Positions 1 through 8,508 of a DNA stretch of 39,541 bases are shown here, in pieces (the first letter of the stretch is position 1; every line of letters starts with the position of its first letter). The position numbers were made by a program, and so were the translations under genes. The notes beneath the pieces were generated by a model, which ran no database searches, was not told where the DNA came from, and was given only the letters and a program-made list of their open reading frames with translations. The stretch is from the NCBI GenBank assembly GCA_017455585.1, contig JAFSZU010000153.1, forward strand, positions 1 through 39,541. Reading direction: 5' to 3'. The DNA comes from Bacteroidaceae bacterium (GTDB lineage Bacteria > Bacteroidota > Bacteroidia > Bacteroidales > Bacteroidaceae).

Positions 1-1331
1 TATCCCTGCCACCAGCCGTCGGTCTCCTCGTTCTTGGCCTGTGCCAGCTTGTCGAAGAAGCTGAAGTCCATGACGGTCTTGAGGTAGCTGTTGTTGGGCG
101 TGAGGCGCGAATCTTTCTGCCAGGCGGCAGTGTAGCCCGGCTCCGTCACCCATGTTTCACCGACGACGTTGAAGTTGGGGTATTCTGTGTCCAACCGCTT
201 CATCCAGCGTGCCATGCCTTGTGCATCGGCGTATGGATAGGTGTCCATGCGTATGCCGTCGATGCCGGCAGTCTCTATCCACCAGATGCTGTTCTGGATG
301 AGGTAGGTCATCACGTGCGGGTTGCGGTGATTGAGGTCGGGCATGGTGGGCACAAACCATCCATCGACGGTTTCGCGCAGATCGACTTCGGAGGCGTAGG
401 GGTCGAGGACGGGTGTGAGTTTGTAGGAGGTCTGCAGGAACTCATCCGTGGGGTGCACCTCGCCGCGCTCGTTGCGGCGGTCATTCCCCTTGAGCCATTC
501 TGGTTTGTTCAGCCAATCCCTGCTTGGCAGGTCACTGACCCAGGGGTGGTCGAAGCCGCAGTGGTTGAAAATCATATCCATGACCACTTTCAGACCGTGC
601 TGGTGTGCCTCGTCGATGAGCTGTCGGTACTGCTCGTTGGTGCCGAAGCGCGGATCTACGCGGTAATAGTCTGTGGTGGCGTAGCCGTGGTAGGTGCTGG
701 CTCCATGGTCATCGGGTGAGTTGTTCTCCAGTACGGGGGTGAACCATAGCGCGGTGACACCCAGCTCGTTGAAGTAGTCGAGGTGCTGGCGGATACCCTC
801 CAGGTCACCGCCGTGTCGCAGACTGGGCTGCGTGCGGTTCTCCACGTAGGTGGCCATCCCCGGCACCGTGGCGGGATGTCCCTCGCCCTGTGCGAAGCGG
901 TCGGGCATGAGCATGTAGAGCACGTCGGCATTGGTGAATCCCTGCCGCTGCTCGCCCGCCATCTCGCGCTCGCACAACGGATAGCGAATGATGGTCTTGT
1001 CCTCCGTCCCCGGGCGGCAGAAGGCGATGGGCAGCTCGCCCGCGCGCGCGTTATTTATATTAAGGTATAGGAGCAGGTAGTTGGGAGAGTCCAGTCGCAC
1101 CACCGAGTCGATCCGCGCCCCATCTACATAAACCTCGGCGTCACGGATGCCGGGTCCATAGACCATTAGCTGGAGCGAGGGTTCCTTCAAGCCCACATAC
1201 CAGCAGGCGGGGTCGATGCGGTTCACTTGCACGGCACCATTGCCTTCCGTGCGGAAGACATTGTTGCTTTGGCGGCAAGATACGAAGAAAAAGCCTATAC
1301 CCATCAGTAGGGCGAAGAGAAAATACTTCAT
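1..1331 (-). CDS. GH13 alpha-amylase family lipoprotein (neopullulanase/cyclomaltodextrinase type), C-terminus outside window
   Basis: Hydrolyses alpha-glucans or cyclodextrins, probably at the cell surface or in the periplasm. About 443 residues are present; the reading frame runs off the window start. The start at 1331 gives a hydrophobic signal ending FFFVSC, with Cys19 as probable lipid anchor. An N-terminal beta-sandwich of the neopullulanase type (about 25-130) precedes the barrel. GH13 regions are readable: VVMDMIFNHCG (about 250), GIRMDTYPYAD with the nucleophile Asp (about 360) and VVGETWV with the acid/base Glu (about 389). SusA of the Bacteroides starch system has this architecture, but no SusC/D genes are visible. 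It lies 50 bp downstream of rnr on the same strand, so it may be read from the rnr promoter. The exact substrate is uncertain. Confidence 0.9.
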   Translation of the reverse strand, partial: MKYFLFALLMGIGFFFVSCRQSNNVFRTEGNGAVQVNRIDPACWYVGLKEPSLQLMVYGPGIRDAEVYVDGARIDSVVRLDSPNYLLLYLNINNARAGELPIAFCRPGTEDKTIIRYPLCEREMAGEQRQGFTNADVLYMLMPDRFAQGEGHPATVPGMATYVENRTQPSLRHGGDLEGIRQHLDYFNELGVTALWFTPVLENNSPDDHGASTYHGYATTDYYRVDPRFGTNEQYRQLIDEAHQHGLKVVMDMIFNHCGFDHPWVSDLPSRDWLNKPEWLKGNDRRNERGEVHPTDEFLQTSYKLTPVLDPYASEVDLRETVDGWFVPTMPDLNHRNPHVMTYLIQNSIWWIETAGIDGIRMDTYPYADAQGMARWMKRLDTEYPNFNVVGETWVTEPGYTAAWQKDSRLTPNNSYLKTVMDFSFFDKLAQAKNEETDGWWQG

Positions 1332-1381
1332 TTGACGATTATGTTAATAAGTTATTGTCCAAAGTATGGTCATTAGGGGGA

Positions 1382-3418
1382 CTATCTTTCATCATCGATG
1401 GCAAAGTCCAGCTGCTTCTTGTCCAGATTGGCACGAGCCACGCGGACGCGGATGGCATCGCCCAGGGTGTAGCGGTGGTGACGGCGCTTGCCCCAGAGCT
1501 GGTAGTTGCGCTCGTCGAACTCATAATAGTCATCATCCAGGTCGCGCAGCGGTATCATGCCCTCGCAGTGGCTGTCGTTGAGTTCCACGTAGAGGCCGAA
1601 CTCGGTCACGCCGGAGATGGTGCCGTCGAAGGCCTGTCCCACCTTGTCGGCCATGAACTCCACCTGCTTGTACTTGATGCTGGCGCGCTCGGCCAGTGCG
1701 GCAGTCTGCTCGTTCTCGGATGACAGCTCGCAAAGGGCTTCGTACTTGTCGGGGCTGGCACTGCGCCCGCCCTCGGCATAGCGGGTGAGCAGACGGTGCA
1801 CCATCAAGTCAGGATAGCGGCGGATGGGCGAGGTGAAGTGGGTGTAGTAGTCGAAGGCGAGGCCATAGTGCCCGATGTTGACGGTGGAGTACTTGGCTTT
1901 CATCATGGCGCGCAAGGCCACCATCTCCACCAGGTTCTGCTCCTTGCTGCCCTGCACGTCGTGGAGGAGGCGGTTCAGGTTCTTGCTGATCTCGGCCTTG
2001 GTGCCGGTGGCCTTGAGCTTGCGGCCGAACTTGGAGACAAAGGCGCTGAGGTTCATGAGCTTGTCCTGGTCGGGCTGCTCGTGGATGCGGTAGGGCAGCA
2101 CCTTGGCTTTCTTGCCCTTGGGCACTCGCCCGATGCTCTCTGCCACCGTGCGGTTGGCCAGCAGCATGAACTCCTCGATGAGTTTGTTGGCATCCTTGGC
2201 CTCCTTGATGTAGGTGCCCGTGGGATGCCCTTTCTCGTCGAGGTCGAAGCACACTTCCGGTCGGTCGAAGTCCACGGCTCCTTTCTGGAAGCGACGTTCA
2301 CGCATCAGCTTGGCCAAACGGTTAAGGGTGTTAAGAGCCGTCTCAAGACCTGCCGTCGGCGGGTTTTGAGACGGCTCTCCGTCAAACATGGCCTGCACGT
2401 CCTCATAGGCGAAGCGGCGGTCACTGCGGATGATGGTGTGTGCCAGGTGCCAGCGCTTGACCTCGGCCTTGTCATTCATCTCGAAGATGACGCTGTAGCA
2501 GAGCTTGTCCTCGTCGGGGCGCAGGGAACAGATGTAGTTGCACAGGCGTTCGGGCAGCATGGGCACGGTGCGATCGACCAGATAGACGCTGGTGCCGCGA
2601 CGCATGGCCTCCTTATCGATGACAGACCCCTCGGTAACGTAGTGGCTCACGTCGGCGATGTGGACGCCAATCTCGTATAGGTTGTTTCCGCCGGCAGCGG
2701 GGATAACCCTGTACGAGAGTGCATCGTCAAAGTCCTTGGCATCCCGCGGATCGATGGTGAAGGTGAGGCGGTCTCTGAAATCCTCGCGCCCGGCGATGTC
2801 GGCGGGTGTGATGTCGGCCGGGATGTGGTTGGCGGCTTCTTCCACGTTCTTGGGATAGGTGTAGGGCAGGTTGAACTCGGCCAGGATGGCGTGCATCTCT
2901 GTCTCGTTGTCGCCACATTTGCCCAGCACCTCGGTAACACGTCCCACAGGATTCTTGCTGCCCTCGGGCCAGTCGATGATGCGGGCTATGACCTTGTCGC
3001 CTGTCACGGCCCCGCGCAACTGGTTCTTGGGGATGAAGATGTCTGACTTCAAGTCGCGGTCTTCATTCAGCAGGAAGGCAAAATCCTTGCGCACGTTGAC
3101 TCGTCCCACGTATGTTTTCTGCATCAGTGCCTGACGCCGTTCCTCGGCTTCCTGCTCACGCCGCTCACGCGCTGTGGGCTGTCCTGTACGTTCATAGCGC
3201 AGAGGTTCGCGTTCGCGAATGAAGTCCTGCATCACCAGGTCATCCAGCACATCCATGCACAACAACTTAGCCGGATGGGTATTCAATCCGAGTGCGCGGA
3301 ACAAGTTGCGCACATCGACGATCTCGCCTGTGTGCTGTGTGAAATAGCCGACCACCATGTCAGCCAACTGAGGCTTGTGCAGGTGACGATTGCCGCCGCG
3401 ATTCTTTCCTTTTCCCAT
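1382..3418 (-). CDS. rnr: Ribonuclease R (RNB-family 3'-5' exoribonuclease)
   Basis: Processive 3'-5' exoribonuclease that degrades structured RNA in the cytoplasm. The 678-residue protein has an N-terminal helix-turn-helix-like segment (about 15-75), cold-shock OB domains (about 100-205), the RNB catalytic domain with the Asp-rich motif TIDPRDAKDFDDAL (about 219-232) and a C-terminal S1 domain starting near FDGTISGVTEFGLYV (about 595). It is shorter than E. coli RNase R because the basic C-terminal tail is absent. Oddity: residues about 347-361 (EPSQNPPTAGLETAL) are encoded by a 45-bp perfect-ended hairpin in a loop just before the conserved LNRLAK segment, which looks like an in-frame repeat insertion. 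A weak promoter box lies at 3467-3474. Confidence 0.95.
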   Translation of the reverse strand: MGKGKNRGGNRHLHKPQLADMVVGYFTQHTGEIVDVRNLFRALGLNTHPAKLLCMDVLDDLVMQDFIREREPLRYERTGQPTARERREQEAEERRQALMQKTYVGRVNVRKDFAFLLNEDRDLKSDIFIPKNQLRGAVTGDKVIARIIDWPEGSKNPVGRVTEVLGKCGDNETEMHAILAEFNLPYTYPKNVEEAANHIPADITPADIAGREDFRDRLTFTIDPRDAKDFDDALSYRVIPAAGGNNLYEIGVHIADVSHYVTEGSVIDKEAMRRGTSVYLVDRTVPMLPERLCNYICSLRPDEDKLCYSVIFEMNDKAEVKRWHLAHTIIRSDRRFAYEDVQAMFDGEPSQNPPTAGLETALNTLNRLAKLMRERRFQKGAVDFDRPEVCFDLDEKGHPTGTYIKEAKDANKLIEEFMLLANRTVAESIGRVPKGKKAKVLPYRIHEQPDQDKLMNLSAFVSKFGRKLKATGTKAEISKNLNRLLHDVQGSKEQNLVEMVALRAMMKAKYSTVNIGHYGLAFDYYTHFTSPIRRYPDLMVHRLLTRYAEGGRSASPDKYEALCELSSENEQTAALAERASIKYKQVEFMADKVGQAFDGTISGVTEFGLYVELNDSHCEGMIPLRDLDDDYYEFDERNYQLWGKRRHHRYTLGDAIRVRVARANLDKKQLDFAIDDER
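2334..2378. repeat. 45-bp hairpin embedded in the rnr reading frame
   Basis: Arms AGAGCCGTCTCAA (2334-2346) and TTGAGACGGCTCT (2366-2378) are perfect 13-bp inverted repeats. An inner stem ACCTGCC/GGCGGGT around the loop GTC extends it to a nearly complete 20-bp hairpin. The length is exactly 15 codons, so rnr stays in frame. The inner GCCGTC/GACGGC-like core resembles the hairpins in rfbD and prfC. Confidence 0.9.
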
Positions 3419-3466
3419 GTCTCCTTGTCTGTTAATGGTTGATGATAGAGCCAGGTCAACTGGCCG

Positions 3467-3474
3467 CGAAGATA
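3467..3474 (-). promoter_or_regulatory. Weak promoter -7 box for rnr
   Basis: On the minus strand this reads TATCTTCG, seven of eight matches to the Bacteroidetes -7 consensus TAnnTTTG. It lies about 50 bp upstream of the rnr start and immediately after the pepT stop. No convincing -33 TTTG is seen, so the call is tentative. Confidence 0.35.
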
Positions 3475-3477
3475 CTA

Positions 3478-4767
3478 TTATTCTGCCACAATCCGGCAGA
3501 TGTTGACCACCGTCTGCATGGCTTTCTGCATCGACTGGACGGGTACAAACTCATGGCGGCCGTGGAAGTTGAGGCCGCCGGCAAAGATGTTGGGGCAGGG
3601 GAGGCCCTTGAAGGAGAGTTGTGCGCCGTCTGTGCCGCCGCGGATGGCCTTGACCTTGCACTCCATGCCTGCCTCCTCAATGGCGCGGCGAGCGATGTCG
3701 ATGATGTGCTCCTTGCCTTCCAGCTGCTGCTTCATATTATAATATTGGTCGCGGATATCGGCGTGGACGATGCCCTCGCCGTAGCGTTCCTCGAAGACGG
3801 CGGCCAGGTCGGCCACGAAGTCCTTGCGCTGCTCAAAACGCTGGCGGTCATGATCGCGGATGATATAGGAGAGCGTGGCCTCCTCCACGGTGGCACGGAT
3901 GCCGGTGAGGTGGTAGAAGCCCTCGTAGCCCTCGGTCTTCTCGGGCACCTCGGCGGCGGGCATGGCCTGTGCGAACTCGGCGGCGATGATGGCGGCGTTG
4001 CGCATCTTGCCCTTGGCATAGCCGGGATGGACGTTCAAGCCCTTGATGCGGATGGTGGCGCTGGCGGCGTTGAAGTTCTCGTACTCCAGTTCGCCCACCT
4101 CGGAACCGTCCATGGTGTAGGCCCACTCGGCACCGAACTTCTCCACGTCGAAGAGGTGCGCCCCGCGCCCGATTTCCTCGTCGGGGTTGAAGGCGATGCG
4201 GATGCGGCCGTGGGAGATGTCGGGGTGCTCCATGAGGTAGGCCATGGCCTCCACGATCTCAGCAATGCCAGCCTTGTCGTCGGCACCCAGCAGGGTATGG
4301 CCGTCGGTGACAATGAGGTCCTCTCCCACATGCTCCAGCATCTCGGGGAACATGCGGGGGCTGGTGACGATGCCCTCGGCCTCGTCCAGCACGATGTCGC
4401 CGCCGTCATAGTGTTCCACGATGCGGGGCTTGATGTCGGCACCAGAACAGTCGGGGCTGGTGTCATAGTGGGCAATGAACCCGATGGTGGGCACGTCGGC
4501 GGGGACGTTGCTGGGCAGGGTGGCGTAGATGTAGCCTTGCTCGTCCATGGTCACGTCCTCCAGGCCCATCTCCTCTAAAGAGTCGGCCAGATGACGGGCA
4601 AAGATGAGTTGCTTCGGTGTGCTGGGACAGCCCTCGGCCTCCTCGGCGGATTGGGTATCATAGGATACGTAGTCAAGGAAGCGGGCAATCAAGGACCTGG
4701 ACCCTCCCCCCGCCCTCCCTTGTAGGGAGGGAGCAGTTTGTGTTTGACGGGTTGTGTCTGTTTCCAT
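3478..4767 (-). CDS. pepT: Peptidase T (tripeptide aminopeptidase, M20 family)
   Basis: Zinc-dependent cytoplasmic aminopeptidase releasing N-terminal residues from tripeptides. The metal and catalytic residues fit PepT with a uniform shift of about 22 residues relative to E. coli: His100 in [10 protein letters not shown], Asp in GADDKAG (about 162), Glu-Glu in NPDEEIG (about 195), Asp in YTMDGSE (about 218) and His in NFHGRHEF (about 401). The shift is explained by an N-terminal extension: residues about 11-23 ([13 protein letters not shown]) are encoded by one half of a GC-rich repeat, and the family core only begins at [15 protein letters not shown]. The original start has probably been replaced. 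It lies downstream of the ROK kinase gene, with the same repeat element filling the gap. Confidence 0.94.
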   Translation of the reverse strand: METDTTRQTQTAPSLQGRAGGGSRSLIARFLDYVSYDTQSAEEAEGCPSTPKQLIFARHLADSLEEMGLEDVTMDEQGYIYATLPSNVPADVPTIGFIAHYDTSPDCSGADIKPRIVEHYDGGDIVLDEAEGIVTSPRMFPEMLEHVGEDLIVTDGHTLLGADDKAGIAEIVEAMAYLMEHPDISHGRIRIAFNPDEEIGRGAHLFDVEKFGAEWAYTMDGSEVGELEYENFNAASATIRIKGLNVHPGYAKGKMRNAAIIAAEFAQAMPAAEVPEKTEGYEGFYHLTGIRATVEEATLSYIIRDHDRQRFEQRKDFVADLAAVFEERYGEGIVHADIRDQYYNMKQQLEGKEHIIDIARRAIEEAGMECKVKAIRGGTDGAQLSFKGLPCPNIFAGGLNFHGRHEFVPVQSMQKAMQTVVNICRIVAE

Positions 4768-4870
4768 TAATTGATAGTCTAATAGTCTATTAAACTGAAA
4801 GCTATTAAAAGGTAAGCTATTCTTGAAAGGTAACCACTCCCTCCCTACAAGGGAGGGTTGGGGTGGGTCT
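4699..4870. repeat. REPIN-like inverted pair of CCCTCCC/GGGAGGG hairpins (pepT 5' end)
   Basis: The left half (4699-4735) has the hairpin CCCTCCC-TTGTA-GGGAGGG (4713-4731) and lies inside the pepT coding sequence. The right half (4816-4870) is in inverse orientation: GCTATTCTTGAAAGG, then GTAACCACTCC, hairpin CCCTCCC-TACAA-GGGAGGG (4839-4857) and TTGGGGTGGGTCT. The GGGTCT end stops 3 bp from the ROK kinase stop codon. The spacer holds the pepT start. The same two-half layout recurs at 19001-19127 and 26331-26491. Confidence 0.8.
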
Positions 4871-4873
4871 ATT

Positions 4874-5836
4874 TTATTTCACTTCCCATCCCAGTGCGCT
4901 GGCACCCAGGACGGCGGCACCGGCACCGTCGAGCTCGCTGACAAGGAACTTGGCCTTGCCCTGGAAGATGCGCAGCACGGTGGCGTCGTAGGCACGCTTG
5001 ATGGGATCCATGATGAGGTCGCCAGCCTTGGTGAGTCCGCCGAAGAAGACAAAGGCTTCTGGGCTGCTGAAGGCGGCGAAGTTGGCACAAGCCTCGCCCA
5101 GGATGCGGCCAGTTTCCTCGAAGATCTGCTTGGCCACCTCATCGCCCTTGCCGGCAGCAATGGCCACGTCCTTGGATTCAATCTTGTCAAGGGGAATCTC
5201 ACGGAGCAAGGTGGGTTTGTCGGTCTTCTCGATGATTTCGCGGGCGGTGCGTGCCACACCCGTGGCAGAGCTGTAAGCCTCTAAGCACCCCCTGCGGCCA
5301 CAGCCGCACTGGCGGCCGTTCTTCTCCACGATGACGTGACCCAGCTCACCGGCAAAGCCGTCGCAGCCATAGACCAATTGGCCGTTGATGACGATGCCGG
5401 AACCCACGCCTGTTCCGAGGGTGATCATGATGAAATTCTGCATGCCCTTGGCCACGCCATACTGCATCTCGCCAATGGCGGCGGCGTTGGCGTCATTGGT
5501 CAGACGCACGGGGATGCCGAGACGCTCTGAGAACATCTGGGCAAGAGGTATCTTCCCCTTCCAAGGCAGGTTGGGGGCAAACTCGATGCTCCCGCTGTAG
5601 TAGTTGCCGTTGGGGGCTCCGATGCCCATGGCATGTATCTTCTCGATGCCACCCACCTGATCGATGATGGGGCGCAGTGCTTCCACGCAGTCATCCACGT
5701 ATTGGTTGGGGTTGTCTCCGTGTCCGGCGGTCTTCACGCGGGTGGAGGCGATGATGTTGGCGTTCTGGTCAACGATTCCGAATTCCGAGTTGGTGCCTCC
5801 CAGGTCGAGGCCGATTACATAAGGTTTCTTTTCCAT
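4874..5836 (-). CDS. ROK-family sugar kinase (glucokinase-like)
   Basis: ATP-dependent phosphorylation of a hexose, probably glucose, in the cytoplasm. I choose the ATG at 5836 ([20 protein letters not shown], 320 residues) because it places the phosphate-1 motif LDLGGTN at the very N-terminus. An in-frame upstream ATG (5881) would add 15 residues unlike the family. The sugar-binding region has [10 protein letters not shown] (about 114) and [11 protein letters not shown]. The ROK zinc signature [14 protein letters not shown] follows (about 175-190). A consensus promoter box lies at 5886-5893. It is transcribed towards pepT and may form an operon with it. Substrate specificity (glucose, N-acetylmannosamine, other) cannot be settled from motifs. 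Confidence 0.88.
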   Translation of the reverse strand: MEKKPYVIGLDLGGTNSEFGIVDQNANIIASTRVKTAGHGDNPNQYVDDCVEALRPIIDQVGGIEKIHAMGIGAPNGNYYSGSIEFAPNLPWKGKIPLAQMFSERLGIPVRLTNDANAAAIGEMQYGVAKGMQNFIMITLGTGVGSGIVINGQLVYGCDGFAGELGHVIVEKNGRQCGCGRRGCLEAYSSATGVARTAREIIEKTDKPTLLREIPLDKIESKDVAIAAGKGDEVAKQIFEETGRILGEACANFAAFSSPEAFVFFGGLTKAGDLIMDPIKRAYDATVLRIFQGKAKFLVSELDGAGAAVLGASALGWEVK

Positions 5837-5885
5837 AATGAGGTTTGAAGTTATAAGGTAATGAGTTTTTGTGTAATTCAAGGGT

Positions 5886-5893
5886 CAAAGGTA
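5886..5893 (-). promoter_or_regulatory. Promoter -7 box for the ROK kinase gene
   Basis: The minus strand reads TACCTTTG, a full match to TAnnTTTG, 50 bp upstream of the ATG at 5836. The -33 region is poor (CTTC). The box position also argues against the upstream ATG at 5881 being used. Confidence 0.6.
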
Positions 5894-5998
5894 GGAAAAG
5901 TTTCCTTACCACAGAAGGAATATGCAATAATTTTATGAATTTAGGCCTTGTGACAGTGTTTTTCTTGCAAAATCCTTCTTTATTTCACTGGAATTAGC

Positions 5999-6006
5999 TT
6001 ACTTTG
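5999..6006 (+). promoter_or_regulatory. Possible promoter -7 box for the LysE-type gene
   Basis: TTACTTTG departs from TAnnTTTG at one position. It ends 11 bp before the ATG at 6018, which would leave a very short leader. No clear -33 element. Confidence 0.35.
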
Positions 6007-6017
6007 CAGTCTCAATT

Positions 6018-6671
6018 ATGTGGTTCGAACACGTTATATTGCTTGATTTGACCGTCAAGGGCCTTATTGTGGGCATTTTGGCAAGTGCACCAATGGGACC
6101 CGTGGGCGTGCTTTGCATCCAGCGTACTCTGAACAAGGGACGCTACTATGGGTTGGTGACAGGTCTGGGCGCCACACTCAGCGACATCCTTTATGCCGTG
6201 GTGACAGGTTTCGGCATGAGCTTCGTGGTGGAGTTCATTCAGCAGCCGCGAACCATGTATATCCTTCAACTGGTGGGCAGCATCATGCTTTTCGGCTTCG
6301 GGTGGTACACCTTCCACTCCAAACCCACCTTGCGCCCCCCCTCGAAGAACAAGGGCACGCTCATGCAGAACTTCGGCACGGGCTTTCTGGTCACACTCAG
6401 CAACCCGCTCATCATCTTCCTCTTCATGGCTCTTTTCGCCCGCTTCACCTTCGTGGTGCCCGACCATGAGTGGCAGCAGGCGTTGGGTTATCTGAGCATC
6501 GTGCTGGGAGCCATCCTATGGTGGTGCGGGCTCACCTACGTGGTTGACAAGCTACGTAACACCTTTGACCTCAACCGCATCGGACTCATCAACCGCCTCA
6601 TCGGGGGCATTGTCATGGCGGTGTCGGTGCTGGGACTGTTCTCTACGCTGCTGGGACTGACGCTGTATTAG
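6018..6671 (+). CDS. LysE/RhtB-family amino-acid exporter-like membrane protein
   Basis: Probable inner-membrane exporter of amino acids or related small molecules; substrate unknown. The 217 residues hold about six hydrophobic segments. The N-terminal half carries the family hallmark GILASAPMGPVGVLCIQRTL followed by KGRYYGLVTGLGATLSDILY, typical of LysE. The C-terminal half continues with NPLIIFLFMALFARF and AVSVLGLFSTLLGLTLY. It starts a plus-strand run with the DUF4924-like and rfbD genes, separated from the minus-strand ROK kinase by a 181-bp divergent gap. Export of L-lysine specifically is not implied. Confidence 0.88.
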   Translation: MWFEHVILLDLTVKGLIVGILASAPMGPVGVLCIQRTLNKGRYYGLVTGLGATLSDILYAVVTGFGMSFVVEFIQQPRTMYILQLVGSIMLFGFGWYTFHSKPTLRPPSKNKGTLMQNFGTGFLVTLSNPLIIFLFMALFARFTFVVPDHEWQQALGYLSIVLGAILWWCGLTYVVDKLRNTFDLNRIGLINRLIGGIVMAVSVLGLFSTLLGLTLY

Positions 6672-6716
6672 AGTTGAAAGGTGAGAGTTGAGAGTTGAAA
6701 GTTGAGAGATAGCAAG
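6672..6716 (+). repeat. TTGAAAG/TTGAGAG heptamer array
   Basis: Directly after the exporter stop codon, copies of GTTGAAAG, GTTGAGA and GTTGAAAGTTGAGAG follow one another with a period near seven. The same family recurs at 7321-7350, 14404-14417, 17319-17455, 33350-33418 (inside GH51), 33658-33680 (inside the TIM-barrel gene) and 39263-39284. Confidence 0.85.
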
Positions 6717-6775
6717 GGGCATGCTCCCTTATCAATGATAGCGAAACTGTGTTGATTATTAAAAGGTGATTATTT

Positions 6776-7321
6776 ATGAAGATTGCAAAGGAACTCAAAG
6801 ATACAAATGTTTGTGAGTACCTATTATATATGTGGCAGCTGGAGGACACGCTGCGGGCATACGATTGTGATGCCGACCGTCTGCGGGACGAATACGTCGC
6901 CCGCTTCGACCTCTCAGAGGCTGACCGCCGTGCCGAAGAGCAGTGGATGGCAGACCTCTGCCGGATGATGCGCGAGGAAGGCAGGACCGAGAGCGGCCAC
7001 CTGTTCATGAACCAGGGGACGCTGCTGTTGCTCACAGACTTGCATCTGGAACTGCTCAAGAGTCCCAAACAGCCTTTCTATTCTGCTGCCTACTACAAAG
7101 CACTGCCCTTCATCGTGGAGCTGCGTGCCCGCAGTGGCCATGGCGAGGAAACGCCGGAGCTGGAGAACTGCTTCGAGGCACTCTACGGTGTCATGCTCCT
7201 GCGCTTGCAGCAGAAAACCATCTCCAAGGAAACCAAAGAGGCCGTCACACATATTTCCCACCTCCTGGCTCTGCTCGCCGATGCCTGGCGCAAAGAGCAG
7301 GAAGGGGAACTGGAGTTGTGA
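6776..7321 (+). CDS. Uncharacterised protein, DUF4924-like
   Basis: I do not know a function. The 181-residue soluble, helix-rich protein begins MKIAKELKDTNVCEYLLYMW. It has many charged residues, a conserved-looking NQGTLLLLTDLHLELL (about 80-95) and a long C-terminal amphipathic helix (LQQKTISKETKEAVTHISHL). This pattern matches my recollection of the Bacteroidetes-restricted DUF4924 family. No signal peptide or membrane segment is visible. It sits between the LysE-type gene and rfbD. The ATG at 6776 is the first in frame; no Shine-Dalgarno is seen. Confidence 0.65.
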   Translation: MKIAKELKDTNVCEYLLYMWQLEDTLRAYDCDADRLRDEYVARFDLSEADRRAEEQWMADLCRMMREEGRTESGHLFMNQGTLLLLTDLHLELLKSPKQPFYSAAYYKALPFIVELRARSGHGEETPELENCFEALYGVMLLRLQQKTISKETKEAVTHISHLLALLADAWRKEQEGELEL

Positions 7322-7589
7322 GAGTTGAGAATTGAAAGTTGAAAGTTGTCCTCATCTCCCACCGGGGGATCACAGGGGGCTTGAAAGATGAAAGTTTTTG
7401 GTTAAGCGTCGCAAAGTACAGGAAGTTGATAGTTGCAAGTTAATGTTGAGAATTGATTGTTGGGAATTATCAAGGGAACACAGAAGGTCATCCCCCGTGT
7501 ATGACTGGTAAATGGTCGGTCGGCCCTCTACTGGGGTAGGCCCCTACAGTCAGAGATAGAGATTGTGAATTGTACATTATGCTTTGTGA
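7322..7589. other. 268-bp gene-free stretch filled with short repeats
   Basis: Holds heptamers (GTTGAGAATTGAAAGTTGAAAG near 7324-7350), the G/C-rich pieces CCCACCGGGGGATCACAGGGGG and GGGGTAGGCCCC (a small hairpin near 7538), and at 7560-7608 an AATTGTGAATT array that runs into the rfbD start. No convincing promoter or RNA gene was seen. Confidence 0.6.
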
Positions 7590-7608
7590 ATGATGAATTG
7601 TGAATTAA
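7566..7608 (+). repeat. AATTGTGAATT array overlapping the rfbD start
   Basis: GAATTGTACATTATG, GTGAATGATGAATTGTGAATT: degenerate direct copies of the AATTCATAATTCAC family seen at 15567-15600 and 17053-17152. The rfbD ATG codons at 7590 and 7593 lie inside it. Confidence 0.75.
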
Positions 7609-8495
7609 ATATCTTGGTCACCGGTGCTTGTGGCCAGTTAGGTAACGAGATGCAGCTGCAAGCCGCTGCCAACCCGCAGCACCGCTGGTTCTTCACAGAC
7701 GTGTCGTGCGCTGTTGACGGCGGTATGTCCGCCGTCGCCCCCCTCGACATCACCGACCCCGCCGCCATTGACACCTTCCTCCAGCAACACGCCATTGACA
7801 TCATCGTCAACTGCGCCGCCTACACCGCCGTAGATCGTGCCGAGAGCGACCCCGAAAAGGCTCACCTCCTCAACGCCACCGCCCCCGGCTACCTCGCTGC
7901 CGCCATCAACCGCCGCGGCGGCCATCTCATCCAGATCTCCACCGACTACGTCTTTGACGGCACGGCCCACACACCCTACACCGAGGACTGCCCCACCTGC
8001 CCCGCCTCCGTCTATGGCCACACCAAACTCGCTGGCGAAGAGGCCGTTCTGGCAGACAATCCCTCCGCCATGATCATCCGCACAGCCTGGCTCTACAGCC
8101 GCTTCGGCAACAACTTTGTCAAGACCATGCTGCGCCTTGGCCGCGAGAAAGACTCCCTCGGCGTCATCTTCGACCAAATCGGCACCCCCACCTACGCCCG
8201 TGACCTCGCCGCCGCCATTATGACCGCCATCAACCAAGGCATCCAGCCCGGTATCTACCATTTCTCCAACGAGGGCGTCTGCTCCTGGTATGACTTCACC
8301 AAGGCCATCCACCGTATAGCCGGCATCACCACCTGCCACGTCCGGCCCCTCCACACCGCCGAGTACCCCACCCCCGCTGCCCGCCCCCACTACAGCGTCC
8401 TCGACAAAACCAAGATCAAGCAGACCTACAGCATCGAAATTCCCTACTGGGAGGATAGTCTAAGGGAGTGCATCCAGGAACTTATAAACCCATAA
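7590..8495 (+). CDS. rfbD: dTDP-4-dehydrorhamnose reductase
   Basis: Last step of dTDP-L-rhamnose synthesis: NADPH-dependent reduction of dTDP-4-dehydrorhamnose, for surface polysaccharides. The 301-residue short-chain dehydrogenase has the Rossmann motif TGACGQLG (about 11-18), NCAAYTAVDRAE, the Tyr-x-x-x-Lys pair in YGHTKLAGEEAV, and FDQIGTPTYARDLA typical of RfbD. Two oddities: the first six residues (MMNCEL) come from a repeat array, the usual family start being at NILVTG; and residues about 43-49 (DGGMSAV) are encoded by a perfect 8-bp-stem hairpin inserted before PLDITDP. The other rml genes are not nearby. The restriction-modification gene follows after 13 bp. Confidence 0.92.
   Translation: MMNCELNILVTGACGQLGNEMQLQAAANPQHRWFFTDVSCAVDGGMSAVAPLDITDPAAIDTFLQQHAIDIIVNCAAYTAVDRAESDPEKAHLLNATAPGYLAAAINRRGGHLIQISTDYVFDGTAHTPYTEDCPTCPASVYGHTKLAGEEAVLADNPSAMIIRTAWLYSRFGNNFVKTMLRLGREKDSLGVIFDQIGTPTYARDLAAAIMTAINQGIQPGIYHFSNEGVCSWYDFTKAIHRIAGITTCHVRPLHTAEYPTPAARPHYSVLDKTKIKQTYSIEIPYWEDSLRECIQELINP
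7716..7736. repeat. Perfect GC-rich hairpin inside rfbD
   Basis: GACGGCGG (7716-7723), loop TATGT, CCGCCGTC (7729-7736): 21 bp, seven codons. It lies in a short stretch that related RfbD proteins usually lack. Confidence 0.85.
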
Positions 8496-8508
8496 CGTCT
8501 TTACCACG

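Noticed and set aside
3439..4578. Long open frame (379 codons) antisense to pepT
   Set aside because: It mirrors the codon structure of pepT in GC-rich DNA and shows low-complexity Val/Gly/His-rich sequence with no family motifs.
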